Below are positions 1-8,368 of a stretch of DNA of 64,000 bases, piece by piece (within the stretch, counting starts at the first letter, position 1; the number at the start of each line of letters is the position of its first letter). Source of the stretch: Bradyrhizobium sp. (GTDB lineage: Bacteria > Pseudomonadota > Alphaproteobacteria > Rhizobiales > Xanthobacteraceae). The stretch is from positions 1 through 64,000 of the forward strand of contig NZ_JACRAW010000046.1 of NCBI RefSeq assembly GCF_016213215.1, read 5' to 3'. The position numbers were made by a program, and so were the translations under genes. Below the pieces are notes generated by a model. That model searched no databases. It had not been told where the DNA came from and saw only the letters and a program-made list of their open reading frames with translations.

Positions 1-250
1 TCCAGGTCACGTCCTTTTCGCCTGCCGTGGAGATGTTCTCGGGAATCAGCACGTCGACGCCATAGGGCTTGCCGTCGACGTGGTCGTCGATCCACTTCAG
101 CTCGCGCTCGATCGTTTCGGGCGTGTGCACCGTGGCACCCAGGACGCCAAAGCCTCCCGCGCGGCTGACGGCCGCCACCACGTCGCGGCAATGGCTGAAG
201 GCGAACAGGGGAAACTCTATTCCAAGCATGTCGCAGATCGGCGATCTCAT
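1..250 (-). CDS. Nitronate monooxygenase family protein (N-terminal part)
   Basis: The first 83 codons of a reverse-strand gene run off the left edge. The product begins MRSPICDMLGIEFPLFAF and continues with VVAAVSRAGGFGVLGAT, the N-terminal FMN-barrel pattern of the nitronate monooxygenase / 2-nitropropane dioxygenase family, which oxidises alkyl nitronates or acts as a related flavin oxidoreductase. The ATG at 250 is preceded by GGGAGAGAAAC. It is divergent from the yghU gene. Because only the N-terminus is present, the substrate and the catalytic histidine cannot be judged. Confidence 0.78.
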   Translation of the reverse strand, partial: MRSPICDMLGIEFPLFAFSHCRDVVAAVSRAGGFGVLGATVHTPETIERELKWIDDHVDGKPYGVDVLIPENISTAGEKDVTW

Positions 251-383
251 GTTTCTCTCCCGGCGGCAGCCTGGTGCTGCTTTATTGCTTTGGATACGGC
301 GCCCGACGCTAGCCGATGGTCGGCAGCGATGCCAACGGGTTTCCCTTCGCGAATCTTGCGCGCAGGCGCCGCACAGCCGGGGC

Positions 384-446
384 GGCGAGGGTGCATTCCG
401 CTACGCAAAATATGCGTGGAATGCCCCTCGCACTTGCACCCTCGCC
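384..446. repeat. Nested inverted repeat with alternative pairings
   Basis: GGCGAGGGTGCA at 384-395 is perfectly complementary to TGCACCCTCGCC at 435-446. Inside, GCATTCC at 393-399 pairs with GGAATGC at 418-424. The left arm (386-399) can also pair with GGAATGCCCCTCGC (418-431) with a single bulge, so two hairpins compete for the same strand. It lies between the divergent nitronate monooxygenase and yghU genes, 56 bases before the yghU start. It could be an operator, a leader structure or a repeat; the function is unknown. Confidence 0.6.
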
Positions 447-501
447 AATCTACCATCCGGGGCTAGCGACCATCCGCACGCCCTTCCCCTTGGAGGAACG
501 A

Positions 502-1395
502 ATGACCGACGCGCCACAATCCGATCCGTCTGGCTATACCCCGCCCAATCTCTGGACCTGGAATAAGCCAAGCGGCGGGCGGTTTGCCAGTATCAACCGC
601 CCGATTGCCGGGTCGACGCACGAAAAGGAACTGCCGGTCGGCCGCCATCCGCTGCAGCTCTATTCGCTCGCCACACCGAACGGGGTGAAGGTCACGGTGA
701 TGCTGGAAGAGCTGTTGGCGCTCGGCCAAAAGGGTGCGGAATACGACGCCTGGCTGATCAACATAAACGACGGCGAGCAGTTCGGCAGCGGCTTCGTTGC
801 CGTCAACCCTAACTCCAAGATTCCGGCATTGATGGACCGCTCCGGGCCCGAGCCGATCCGGGTGTTCGAGTCCGGCTCGATCCTGCTCTATCTCGCCGAA
901 AAATTCGGAGCGTTCCTGCCCGGGGATGTCAAGACGCGTGCCGAATGCCTGTCATGGCTGTTCTGGCAGATGGGCAGTGCGCCCTATCTCGGTGGCGGGT
1001 TCGGCCACTTCTATGCCTATGCGCCGACCAAGATCGAGTATGCGATCGATCGCTTCGCGATGGAAGCAAAGCGCCAGCTCGATGTGCTCGACCGGCGGCT
1101 TGCCGAGAGCGAGTACCTGGCAGGCGGCGATTACTCGATCGCCGATATCGCGGTGTGGCCGTGGTACGGAGCGCTGGCAAAGGGCCTGCTCTATGGCGCC
1201 GGGGAATTCCTGTCGGTGCAGGAATACAAGAACGTGCAGCGTTGGACCGATGCCATCGCCAAACGGCCGGCCGTGCAGCGTGGGCGCATGGTCAACCGCA
1301 CCTGGGGTGACCCCGCAAGCCAGCTGCACGAGCGCCACGACGCTGGCGATTTCGAGACCAGGACGCAGGAAAAGATCGGAGCGCCCGCATCCTAG
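502..1395 (+). CDS. yghU: YghU-type glutathione S-transferase / disulfide-bond oxidoreductase
   Basis: A 297-residue cytosolic GST-fold protein. The N-terminal stretch PPNLWTWNKPSGG followed by INRPIAGSTHEKELPVG and HPLQLYSLATPNGVKV is typical of the YghU/YfcG group, which use two glutathiones and reduce disulfides or peroxides rather than conjugating electrophiles. The thioredoxin-like half carries NPNSKIPAL and FESGSILLYLAEKFG (glutathione gamma-glutamyl site) and the helical half follows. The start at 502 is chosen because GGAGGAACGA precedes it and the conserved extended N-terminus begins there; an upstream in-frame start at 316 would add 62 unrelated residues. Confidence 0.87.
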   Translation: MTDAPQSDPSGYTPPNLWTWNKPSGGRFASINRPIAGSTHEKELPVGRHPLQLYSLATPNGVKVTVMLEELLALGQKGAEYDAWLININDGEQFGSGFVAVNPNSKIPALMDRSGPEPIRVFESGSILLYLAEKFGAFLPGDVKTRAECLSWLFWQMGSAPYLGGGFGHFYAYAPTKIEYAIDRFAMEAKRQLDVLDRRLAESEYLAGGDYSIADIAVWPWYGALAKGLLYGAGEFLSVQEYKNVQRWTDAIAKRPAVQRGRMVNRTWGDPASQLHERHDAGDFETRTQEKIGAPAS

Positions 1396-1412
1396 CGCTG
1401 TTCAATCAGCAG

Positions 1413-2138
1413 TCAGTCCGGCAGCATCTCCCCGGAGCCGCCGAGCTCTGCGGGGAGATCCCTGTATTTGGGCAGCCCGTCGCGGATGGTGACCATCTTG
1501 CTCCCGTAGTTGGCATGCAGCGTCGGCTGGTGGGTGTAACCTTTGAGCAGGTTGGCGTAGACGTCGGTCAGCCGCATCCGCGGATGATCGGCCATGACAT
1601 GCCCGCCGCAGATCTTGCAGAACTTGCGGTAGGAATTATCGGTCCTGTGGAACGTGCCAACGTCCGCCGCTCCCCTGGTGATGCGCACGTCGTCCGATTT
1701 CCAGAGGCTGAAGGCGTTGATGGGAGCGGCCGACCATTCCTGGCAGTCGCGGCAGTGGCAATAGCCCGCGAACACCGGCTTGCCCGTTACCTCGACTTCG
1801 ACTGCGCCGCAGAAGCAGCTCGCCTTGTAGGTGGCTGCGGCCTCCGCAAGCGCGTCCTCGCCCTGCGCCAGCAGATCCTTGTATTCGGGATTCTTCTTGA
1901 TAAAGCCTCGGATGAAGTCGCACTCGACCGTGAGCGCGCGTGCTTGCGTCCTTACCGCGTCAAGCGTCGCGCGCCCGAGCCTGGAGCCGATGCCGCGTCC
2001 GCCTAGTTCCGGCGGCACTTCGGTGTGGACCAGCGTGATCGCTTCCGGCGACTTCCGGTAGGTGACGAACGCGATGGTGCCGTCCACCTCAAGCTCGAAC
2101 CGGTTGCGCTCTTCGTTGTCGCGAAATGTATCCGGCAT
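1413..2138 (-). CDS. GNAT acetyltransferase domain fused to GFA zinc domain
   Basis: A 241-residue two-domain protein. Residues about 5-95 match the small YjdJ-like GNAT fold (TLVHTEVPPELGGRGIGSRL, then a FIKKNPEYKDLL ending). Residues about 105-235 are a glutathione-dependent formaldehyde-activating (GFA/CENP-V) domain with its zinc ligands in SCFCGAVEV, GYCHCRDCQ and FCKICGGHV. GFA proteins are reported to speed S-hydroxymethylglutathione formation, though many members have unknown roles. The start at 2138 is preceded by AGGAGCGGAAGA; an upstream start at 2174 lacks such a site. The domain pairing is seen directly; the joint function is not known. Confidence 0.85.
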   Translation of the reverse strand: MPDTFRDNEERNRFELEVDGTIAFVTYRKSPEAITLVHTEVPPELGGRGIGSRLGRATLDAVRTQARALTVECDFIRGFIKKNPEYKDLLAQGEDALAEAAATYKASCFCGAVEVEVTGKPVFAGYCHCRDCQEWSAAPINAFSLWKSDDVRITRGAADVGTFHRTDNSYRKFCKICGGHVMADHPRMRLTDVYANLLKGYTHQPTLHANYGSKMVTIRDGLPKYRDLPAELGGSGEMLPD

Positions 2139-2165
2139 TCTTCCGCTCCTGTTGTTGAGCCCTTT

Positions 2166-2241
2166 CCCCCTCACGCTTTCCGGTCCACCTCGCCCCGTTT
2201 GCGGGGAGAGGCCGGAAAGCGAAGCGATCCCGGTGAGGGGG
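2166..2241. repeat. Intergenic palindromic repeat
   Basis: CCCCCTCAC (2166-2174) pairs with GTGAGGGGG (2233-2241), and inside it GCTTTCCGG (2175-2183) pairs with CCGGAAAGC (2212-2220), giving a long hairpin. A second purine/pyrimidine hairpin (CCTTCTCTTC, GCAA loop, GAGGAGAGAAGG) follows at 2283-2308. Both lie between two reverse-strand genes, just downstream of the acyl-CoA dehydrogenase. They look like REP-type elements of the bradyrhizobia and may also end transcription. Confidence 0.65.
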
Positions 2242-2314
2242 ACTCTTTTAGAACGCCCCTGTCGAGAGCCCCCTCATCCCGACCTTCTCTTCGCAAGAGG
2301 AGAGAAGGAGAAGC

Positions 2315-3589
2315 TTACGGCATACTCAGTTCGTGACGGCCGACCACCATCCAGTGCACTTCGTCCGGACCGTCGGCAAAGCGCAGGTGCCGGACGTCCT
2401 GGTACATCTCGGCGAGCGGAGTCCATTGCGAGATGCCGGTCGCTCCGTGCATCTGGATCGCCTGGTCGATGATCCGACAGGCGCGCTCTGGTACCATGGC
2501 CTTGACCATGCTGACCCAGACGCGCGCCTCCTTGTTGCCGAGCACGTCCATGGCTTTGGCCGCCTTCAGGACCATCAGCCGCATGGCCTCGATCTCGCAG
2601 CGCGCCTGCGCGATAATCTGCAGGTTGCCGCCGAGTTGGGCGATCTTCTTGCCGAAGGCCTCGCGCGTCAGTCCGCGCGTCACCATCAGATCGAGCGCTT
2701 TTTCCGCCTTGCCGATGGTGCGCATGCAGTGGTGGATACGGCCGGGACCGAGGCGCAACTGCGAGATCTCGAAGCCGCGGCCCTCGCCGAGCAGCATGTT
2801 CTCCTTCGGCACGCGAACGTTGTTGAAGCGCAAATGCATATGACCGCGCGGCGCGTGATCCTGGCCGAAGACGTGCATGGGACCGATGATCTCCACGCCG
2901 GGCGTGTCCTTCGGCACCAGGATCTGCGACTGCTGCTTGCTCGGCGCCGCGTCCGGATTGGTCTTGACCATCACGATCATGATTTTGCAGCGGGGGTCGC
3001 CGAGGCCGGAGATGTAGTACTTCTCGCCATTGATTACCCATTCGTTGCCGACGAGCTTTGCCGTGGTCGAGATGTTTTTGGCATCGGATGAGGCGACGTT
3101 GGGTTCAGTCATGGCGTAAGCCGATCGGATTTCGCCGTTGAGCAGCGGCTTCAGCCACTTCTCCTTCTGCTCGGACGTGCCGACGCGCTCCAAGACCTCC
3201 ATGTTGCCGGTGTCGGGCGCCGAGCAGTTCATGGTCTCCGAGGCCAGCGGGCTCTTGCCGAGCTCTGCGGCGATGTAGGCGTAATCGAGATTCTTCAGGC
3301 CTTCGCCGGTCTCGGCGTCGGGCAGGAAGAAGTTCCACAGGCCTTCCTGCTTGGCCTTGGTCTTGGCCGTCTCCAGCACCTCGAGCTGGCCCGGCGTGAA
3401 GCTCCAGCGATCCTGCCTGTTCTTGCCGAGGCGCATGAAGTCGACCGACATCGGGTCGACTGTGTCGCGGATGAACTTCTTGACATGGTCGTAGAGGGGA
3501 CGGACCTGCTCGGACATGCGCAGGTCATTCAGCTCATCGCCGGGACTGAGAGTATAGGATGTCGTGCGGGGCACGTAGGCGTGCATCAT
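2315..3589 (-). CDS. ACAD10/ACAD11-type acyl-CoA dehydrogenase (LvaC-like)
   Basis: A 424-residue FAD-dependent acyl-CoA dehydrogenase. Landmarks are LWNFFLP near residue 95, NCSAPDTGNMEVL, AMTEPNVASSDA (FAD-binding loop), LGPGRIHHCMR, and the C-terminal RFADGPDEVH. This combination is characteristic of the ACAD10/ACAD11 branch rather than the short-chain dehydrogenases. In animals that dehydrogenase is fused to a kinase domain and processes 4-hydroxyacyl-CoAs via a 4-phospho intermediate; the Pseudomonas LvaC protein does the same in levulinate catabolism. Here the kinase is a separate gene at 5872. The start at 3589 follows GGAGGAAGAACA. Confidence 0.88.
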   Translation of the reverse strand: MMHAYVPRTTSYTLSPGDELNDLRMSEQVRPLYDHVKKFIRDTVDPMSVDFMRLGKNRQDRWSFTPGQLEVLETAKTKAKQEGLWNFFLPDAETGEGLKNLDYAYIAAELGKSPLASETMNCSAPDTGNMEVLERVGTSEQKEKWLKPLLNGEIRSAYAMTEPNVASSDAKNISTTAKLVGNEWVINGEKYYISGLGDPRCKIMIVMVKTNPDAAPSKQQSQILVPKDTPGVEIIGPMHVFGQDHAPRGHMHLRFNNVRVPKENMLLGEGRGFEISQLRLGPGRIHHCMRTIGKAEKALDLMVTRGLTREAFGKKIAQLGGNLQIIAQARCEIEAMRLMVLKAAKAMDVLGNKEARVWVSMVKAMVPERACRIIDQAIQMHGATGISQWTPLAEMYQDVRHLRFADGPDEVHWMVVGRHELSMP

Positions 3590-3730
3590 TGTTCTTCCTC
3601 CCATTCGCAAAGCGCGTCGCGACCGACTTTATGCTCGGCAAATTCGGACCGCGAGCGCACATTTAGGCCATCGCGGCGCATGCGTTTGCCGTGCCACGGA
3701 ATTCCAGAGCGACAAAGAACGCGGATGGGC

Positions 3731-4108
3731 TCAGCCCATCCGGTGCATCGCGCAGATCTTGTTGCCGTCGAGATCCCGCAAATAGGCGAGATAGAGCTTG
3801 CCCGCGGAACCCTGCCGAACACCCGGCGGATCCTCGCACGGCTTTCCGCCGTTTGCGACGCCGGCCGCATGCCACGCCTCGACCTGCTCGGGCGAGTTGC
3901 AGGCAAAGCCGATGGTGCCGCCGTTGGCCGGGGTCGCCAGCTTGCCATCGATCGGCTTGGTCACCGAGAACACGCCGGTCTTGGTGAAGTAGAAAATACG
4001 ATGACCGTCCACCTTGGCCGGCCGCACATCAAGCGTACCGAGCAGCGCGTCATAGAACGCCTTGGCCTTTTCCAGGTCATTGGTGCCGATCATCACGTGC
4101 GAAAACAT
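3731..4108 (-). CDS. VOC-family (glyoxalase/bleomycin-resistance fold) protein
   Basis: A 125-residue protein with paired beta-alpha-beta-beta-beta modules: MFSHVMIGTNDLEKAKAFYDALLGTL at the start and GGTIGFACNSPEQVEAWHAAGVANGG in the second half, ending with YLAYLRDLDGNKICAMH. This is the vicinal-oxygen-chelate fold found in glyoxalases, dioxygenases and resistance proteins. Specific chemistry cannot be read from the sequence. The ATG at 4108 follows GGGGGAACAGAG; the longer reading to 4162 is not supported. It lies on the reverse strand between the ACAD11-like gene and an SDR gene, so it may be co-transcribed with them. Confidence 0.8.
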   Translation of the reverse strand: MFSHVMIGTNDLEKAKAFYDALLGTLDVRPAKVDGHRIFYFTKTGVFSVTKPIDGKLATPANGGTIGFACNSPEQVEAWHAAGVANGGKPCEDPPGVRQGSAGKLYLAYLRDLDGNKICAMHRMG

Positions 4109-4139
4109 TGCTCTGTTCCCCCTTTTCTCAACGATGAAA

Positions 4140-4919
4140 TTAATACGCCGCGTAGGCGCCATCGATCACGAAGCAATCGGTGGTGTGATAGGACGAGGCC
4201 TTGCTCATCAGATAAACGGCAATGCCGCCGAAGTCGGAAGCCTCGCCGAACCGCCGCATCGGAATGCGCGGCATGACGTTCGCGACGAATTTCTCGTTTG
4301 CCATGATACCGGCCGTCATTTCGCTCTTGATCCAGCCGGGCAGGATGGCATTGGCCGTGATGCCAAAACGCGCCAGTTCCACGCCGAGCGCGCGCACCAT
4401 CGCGTTGATTGCGGCTTTACTCGCGGCGTAATGCTCGTTGCGGGCGGTGCCGAAGATCGAGGCGATGCTCGATGTCGCCACCAGCCGGCCGAAGGGATCG
4501 CCTGCATTGGCACGGTCTGTCATGTGACGCGCGGCGGCCTGGAACGCGTGAAAGACGCCGTCGAGGTTGGTGGCAAACATCGTTCGCCATTCTTCCTCGG
4601 TGCGGTCGATGAAGGCGCGCCGGCCGCCGCCGCCGATGCCGGCGTTGGCGAAGCAGCCGTCGACACGACCGAAGGTGTCGAGCGTCGCCTTCATGGCCGT
4701 GTTGACCGAAGCCGGATCGGTGACGTCGCAGACGCGGGTATCGACCTTGCCGGGGCTGCCCGCCATGGAGGCCGCGGCGCTCTTGTTCTTTTCCGCGTTG
4801 CGGCCCCAGATCGAGACATTGCAGCCTTGCGCTGCGAGGGCCTGGGCGATACCGAGCCCGATACCGCCGTTGCCGCCGGTAACGACGGCGACGCGGCCGG
4901 TGAGGTCGAAGATGTTCAT
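4140..4919 (-). CDS. SDR-family oxidoreductase
   Basis: A 259-residue short-chain dehydrogenase. The Rossmann motif TGGNGGIG is at residues 14-21, NAG at about 89, and the catalytic YAASK at about 156-160. It ends with FVIDGAYAAY, the usual classical-SDR tail. It would oxidise or reduce a hydroxyl with NAD(P). It lies in a reverse-strand run with the VOC protein and the ACAD11-like dehydrogenase, so it could be the LvaD-like 3-hydroxyacyl-CoA dehydrogenase of that pathway; this role is an inference. The start at 4919 matches the family N-terminus, with only a weak ribosome binding site. Confidence 0.85.
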   Translation of the reverse strand: MNIFDLTGRVAVVTGGNGGIGLGIAQALAAQGCNVSIWGRNAEKNKSAAASMAGSPGKVDTRVCDVTDPASVNTAMKATLDTFGRVDGCFANAGIGGGGRRAFIDRTEEEWRTMFATNLDGVFHAFQAAARHMTDRANAGDPFGRLVATSSIASIFGTARNEHYAASKAAINAMVRALGVELARFGITANAILPGWIKSEMTAGIMANEKFVANVMPRIPMRRFGEASDFGGIAVYLMSKASSYHTTDCFVIDGAYAAY

Positions 4920-5083
4920 GGAGCGTTTCCCGTATTCGGTATGACGCGCATCAGCCGGTGTGCGCAAGACAGGTCGATGGATCGTTTCAACCATGGACAA
5001 GGCTGCGGCAAAAATCAAATATGCCTCTTAATCAATTCCACTTCGCGGGATTTGGACCGCGGATCACAACCGACGAGGAAACA

Positions 5084-5875
5084 ATGCAGTTCAAGCACGC
5101 CACGCTCGATATCGAAGGCTCGGTCGCAATTCTGAGGCTCGACCATCAGGAGGTCATGAACGCGGTCTCGATGGACATGCTGGGCGGCCTGTCCGAAGCG
5201 CTTGACGGGATCGAGGAGAAAAAGGCCGAGGTGCGGTGTGTCGTCTTGACCGGGGCAGGGCGAGCGTTCTGTACCGGTGCGAACCTTCAGGGCCGCAACA
5301 ACCAGAAGCCGGGCAAGAGCAACGCCGGTTCAGCGCTCGAGACCGCGTTCCATCCGTTCCTGCGCCGGCTGCGCAACCTGCACTGCCCGCTGGTGACCGC
5401 GGTGAACGGGCCGGCGGCGGGGGCCGGCATGAGCTTTGCGCTAATGGGCGACATCATCCTGTGCGCGCGCTCGGCCTATTTTCTGCAGGCTTTCCGTCGC
5501 ATCGGCCTTGTGCCGGACTGCGGCTCGACCTGGCTGCTGCCTCGGCTGATCGGCAAGGCGCGCTCGGTTGAATTGTCGCTGCTCGGGGAGCGTCTGCCGG
5601 CGGAAAAGGCACTGGAATGGGGCCTCGTCAACCGGGTCTATGACGATGCGGCGCTGATCGAAGAGACGATGAAGCTGGCGCATGAACTCGCCAACGGGCC
5701 GACGGTTTCGCTGTCGCTGATCCGCAAATTGTACTGGGATAGCCCGGAGAACTCCTTCGAGGACCAACTCAATCTCGAATTTGAATGCCAGCGCCTTGCC
5801 GGGGCGACGAGCGATTTCAAGGAGGGCGTGACGGCATTCCTTGAGAAGCGTCCGGCAAAGTTTGCGGGCAAATGA
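5084..5875 (+). CDS. Enoyl-CoA hydratase/isomerase (crotonase) family
   Basis: A 263-residue crotonase-fold protein. The oxyanion-hole segments are visible as AFCTGANLQ (about residue 65) and NGPAAGAGMSFALMGDI (about residue 110), followed by IGLVPDCGSTWLLPRLIG. The position occupied by the second catalytic glutamate in classic hydratases is an aspartate here (VPDCG), as in several isomerase or side-chain-specific members, so simple hydration of crotonyl-CoA is not assured. It starts after GAGGAAACA. Its stop overlaps the next gene by four bases (ATGA), so it is translationally coupled to the phosphotransferase. Confidence 0.87.
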   Translation: MQFKHATLDIEGSVAILRLDHQEVMNAVSMDMLGGLSEALDGIEEKKAEVRCVVLTGAGRAFCTGANLQGRNNQKPGKSNAGSALETAFHPFLRRLRNLHCPLVTAVNGPAAGAGMSFALMGDIILCARSAYFLQAFRRIGLVPDCGSTWLLPRLIGKARSVELSLLGERLPAEKALEWGLVNRVYDDAALIEETMKLAHELANGPTVSLSLIRKLYWDSPENSFEDQLNLEFECQRLAGATSDFKEGVTAFLEKRPAKFAGK

Positions 5876-6858
5876 TCGAGAGCGAGCTTTCGCGCAGCGT
5901 CGTCGCGTGGTGCCCCGGAGCCACCGGGGTCACGGGTGCCGCCAAGCTGTCCGGCGGCGCCAGTCAGGAGACCTGGCGCTTCGACATCGTCCATCCCAGC
6001 GGCAATATGGGCGCGATTCTGCGGCGGGCACCGGCGAGCTATAGCGCGGCGCCGGAGCGCGCGGCCGGCCTCGACGCCGAAGCGAGGCTGATGCAGCTGG
6101 CCTATGAGGCCGGCGTGCCGTCGCCGCGCGTGCTGCACGTGCTGACGCCGGATGAGGGGCTTGGAACCGGCTTCATCATGCAGCGGGTCGAGGGCGAGAC
6201 CATCGCGCGCAAGATCCTGCGCGACGATGAGTTCGCCAATGCGCGGCCGATCCTGGCGCGGCAGATCGGCGGGGTTCTGGCCGGCATTCATGGGCTGCCG
6301 CTGCAGAACCTGCCGGCGCTTCGCCGCATGACCGCGACCAGGGAGCTCAAGGAGTTCGAACGCGACTATCGCAGCCTCGGCTGGCCGAAGCCTGTGTTCG
6401 AGCTGGCGTTGCGCTGGCTGCGGGAACGCGATCCCGGTCCATCGGCGGAAGTGACGCTGGTGCACGGTGACTTCCGCAACGGCAATCTCATCATCGGTCC
6501 CGACGGCGTTCGCGCGGTACTTGACTGGGAACTAGCTCATGTCGGCGATCCCATGGAGGATCTGGGCTGGGTCTGCGTCAATTCCTGGCGCTTCGGCGAA
6601 ATCGACAAGCCGGTGGGCGGCTTCGGCTCGCGCGAGGAACTGTTCGCCGGCTACGAGGCTGCCGGCCGCCGCGTCGATCCCGCCCGCGTGCAGTTCTGGG
6701 AAGTGATGGGCACGCTGCGTTGGGGACTGATGTGCTGCGGCATGATGCAGCGTTTCCGTGCTTCGCCCGACCATTCCCTGGAGCGCGCCATGATCGGCCG
6801 CCGTGCCTCGGAAACCGAGATCGATCTGCTCAGGCTGCTAGCGCCGCGAGGGACATGA
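5872..6858 (+). CDS. APH-like phosphotransferase, putative 4-hydroxyacyl-CoA kinase (LvaA-like)
   Basis: A 328-residue aminoglycoside-phosphotransferase-fold kinase. The Brenner motif HGDFRNGN is at residues 198-205 with catalytic D200, and the metal-binding DWE is at 218-220, followed by HVGDPMEDLGW. This is the domain that precedes the dehydrogenase in ACAD10/11 and is called LvaA in Pseudomonas putida, where it phosphorylates 4-hydroxyvaleryl-CoA. The context supports that role over antibiotic resistance: it overlaps an enoyl-CoA hydratase upstream and a DUF6285-type gene downstream by four bases each, and lies near an ACAD11-type dehydrogenase. Confidence 0.85.
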   Translation: MIESELSRSVVAWCPGATGVTGAAKLSGGASQETWRFDIVHPSGNMGAILRRAPASYSAAPERAAGLDAEARLMQLAYEAGVPSPRVLHVLTPDEGLGTGFIMQRVEGETIARKILRDDEFANARPILARQIGGVLAGIHGLPLQNLPALRRMTATRELKEFERDYRSLGWPKPVFELALRWLRERDPGPSAEVTLVHGDFRNGNLIIGPDGVRAVLDWELAHVGDPMEDLGWVCVNSWRFGEIDKPVGGFGSREELFAGYEAAGRRVDPARVQFWEVMGTLRWGLMCCGMMQRFRASPDHSLERAMIGRRASETEIDLLRLLAPRGT

Positions 6859-7244
6859 CCATGCAGGACGAGCCCACACCCGTCGAGCTGACCAAGGCCG
6901 TTGCCGATTTCCTGCGCAACGACATCGCGCCTCAAATCACCGGGCATCACGCCTTCAAGCTGCGGGTCGCGATCAACGTGCTTGACGTCGTCACGCGGCA
7001 ATTGACCTTGGAAGAGGGGAGCGATGCCGCCGAACTCGCGCGGCTGACGCGCCTGCTCGGGAACGAAGGCTCGCTGATGGAACTCAACCGCGCGCTTGCC
7101 GAAGGCATTGCCGCCGGAAAGCTCGATCTTCAGACGCCGGGACTTGCCGCCCATCTGTGGCAGACGACGATGGACAAGCTTGCCGTCGATCAGCCGAACT
7201 ATGCGTCGTACAAGCGGGAGCTGGCGCGAGACAAGGGCGCGTAG
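6855..7244 (+). CDS. DUF6285-type small protein (LvaB-like partner of the kinase)
   Basis: A 129-residue, mostly helical, soluble protein beginning MTMQDEPTPVELTKAVADFL and containing HHAFKLRVAINVLDVVTRQL. It resembles the small DUF6285 proteins found directly after LvaA-type kinases; in P. putida the equivalent LvaB is needed with LvaA for phosphorylation of 4-hydroxyacyl-CoA. The ATG at 6855 overlaps the kinase stop by four bases; a second ATG lies at 6861. No catalytic motif is evident, which suits a subunit or chaperone role. The family assignment is from memory of the pattern. Confidence 0.72.
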   Translation: MTMQDEPTPVELTKAVADFLRNDIAPQITGHHAFKLRVAINVLDVVTRQLTLEEGSDAAELARLTRLLGNEGSLMELNRALAEGIAAGKLDLQTPGLAAHLWQTTMDKLAVDQPNYASYKRELARDKGA

Positions 7245-7257
7245 CCGTTTCCCGACT

Positions 7258-7373
7258 CGTCATTCCGGGGCGCGACGAAGTCGCGAGCCCGGAAATCCAT
7301 TCATCCCAACGTCGCTAACCGAGCATCGCGACGGATTCCGGGTTGGTCGCCCGCGCGATACCCCGGAATGACG
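7258..7373. repeat. Bradyrhizobial REP-like palindrome
   Basis: CGTCATTCCGGGG (7258-7270) is perfectly complementary to CCCCGGAATGACG (7361-7373). The same sequence class occurs again at 21184-21217 and, in degraded form, at 29889-29932. The element fills the gap between convergent genes, so it may also act as a bidirectional transcription stop. Confidence 0.75.
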
Positions 7374-7377
7374 ATGT

Positions 7378-8157
7378 TTATCGCCCCAGCCATTTCGGCG
7401 GGCGCTTCTCGGCGAACGCCTTGGGGCCCTCGATGAAGTCCTGCGAGGCGAGCATGGCCTTGACGGCCGGGTAGTCCCGCTGCTCCTCGATCGCCTGTTC
7501 CAGCGAAACGGCAAGGCCCTTGTGGATGGCCTGCTTGGAGGCACGGATCGACATCGGGGAGTTCTTGCAGATGGTTTCCGCCCAGCGTAGCGCCACCGCG
7601 ACCGCTTCGCCCTGAGGTGCGACTTCATTCACGAACCCGAGTTCGAGGCCCTCCTTGGCGCTGACGTGCCGCGCGGTCAGGATCATTCCCATGGCGCGCT
7701 TGAGCCCGATCTGCCGCGGCAGCCGGTGCAGGCCGCCGGCCAGCGCAGCAAGTCCGACACGCGGCTCGGGCAGGGCGAAGGTCGCGTTTTCTGAGGCGAT
7801 GATGAGGTCGCAGGCAAGCGCAATCTCGAAGCCGCCGCCCATGGCGACGCCGTTCACGGCGGCGATCAGCGGCTTGTCGCAGTCGTAGCGCGAGGTCAGG
7901 CCGGCAAAACCGCCTATGTCCCAGCCGCGCTTGCCGCCGGCGGCCTGCCATTTCAGGTCGTTGCCGGCGCAGAACGCCTTGTCGCCGGCGCCGGTGACGA
8001 TCGCGACCCATTGCTCGGGGTCCCGAGAGAAATCGTCAAAGATCTTATTGAGCTCGAAATGGGCGTCGATATGCAGCGCGTTGTAAACCTCGGGGCGCGA
8101 CATCGTCACGATGGTGATCGGCCCCTTGCGCTCCACTTTCGAAAAGTTCAGCTCCAT
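7378..8157 (-). CDS. Enoyl-CoA hydratase/isomerase family
   Basis: A 259-residue crotonase. It has AFCAGNDLK near residue 64 and NGVAMGGGFEIALACDL near residue 105, then FALPEPRVGLAALAGGLHRLPRQIG, ending EKRPPKWLGR as in many acyl-CoA hydratases. The glutamates at the two classic hydratase positions are both visible or conservatively placed (the second in ALPEPRVGL), fitting an enoyl-CoA hydratase or related lyase. The start at 8157 is preceded by GGGAGCAAAC; the longer reading to 8349 adds 64 low-complexity residues. It is divergent from the acyl-CoA dehydrogenase at 8369. Confidence 0.87.
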   Translation of the reverse strand: MELNFSKVERKGPITIVTMSRPEVYNALHIDAHFELNKIFDDFSRDPEQWVAIVTGAGDKAFCAGNDLKWQAAGGKRGWDIGGFAGLTSRYDCDKPLIAAVNGVAMGGGFEIALACDLIIASENATFALPEPRVGLAALAGGLHRLPRQIGLKRAMGMILTARHVSAKEGLELGFVNEVAPQGEAVAVALRWAETICKNSPMSIRASKQAIHKGLAVSLEQAIEEQRDYPAVKAMLASQDFIEGPKAFAEKRPPKWLGR

Positions 8158-8368
8158 GTTTGCTCCCGCTGTGTTTTCTGTGGCGAAGAATATGCCGGCA
8201 ATAGTAGCGCGCTCTCGCCGTCGGGTACCACCTGAATTACGCAAGGCGCCTGCGCGTCCAGGCCCTGTCCGGTTGCTTGACTTGCCCCTCGACTTCTCAC
8301 CTAAATCGACCCGAGCAAATGCGCGTAGCGCCTTAACGCAAAACGACAACTTTCCGGGAGAGACTGCC

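Noticed and set aside
5872..6858. Aminoglycoside-resistance gene
   Set aside because: The fold is shared, but the overlap with a crotonase and a DUF6285-type gene and the nearby ACAD11-type dehydrogenase point to an acyl-CoA kinase.
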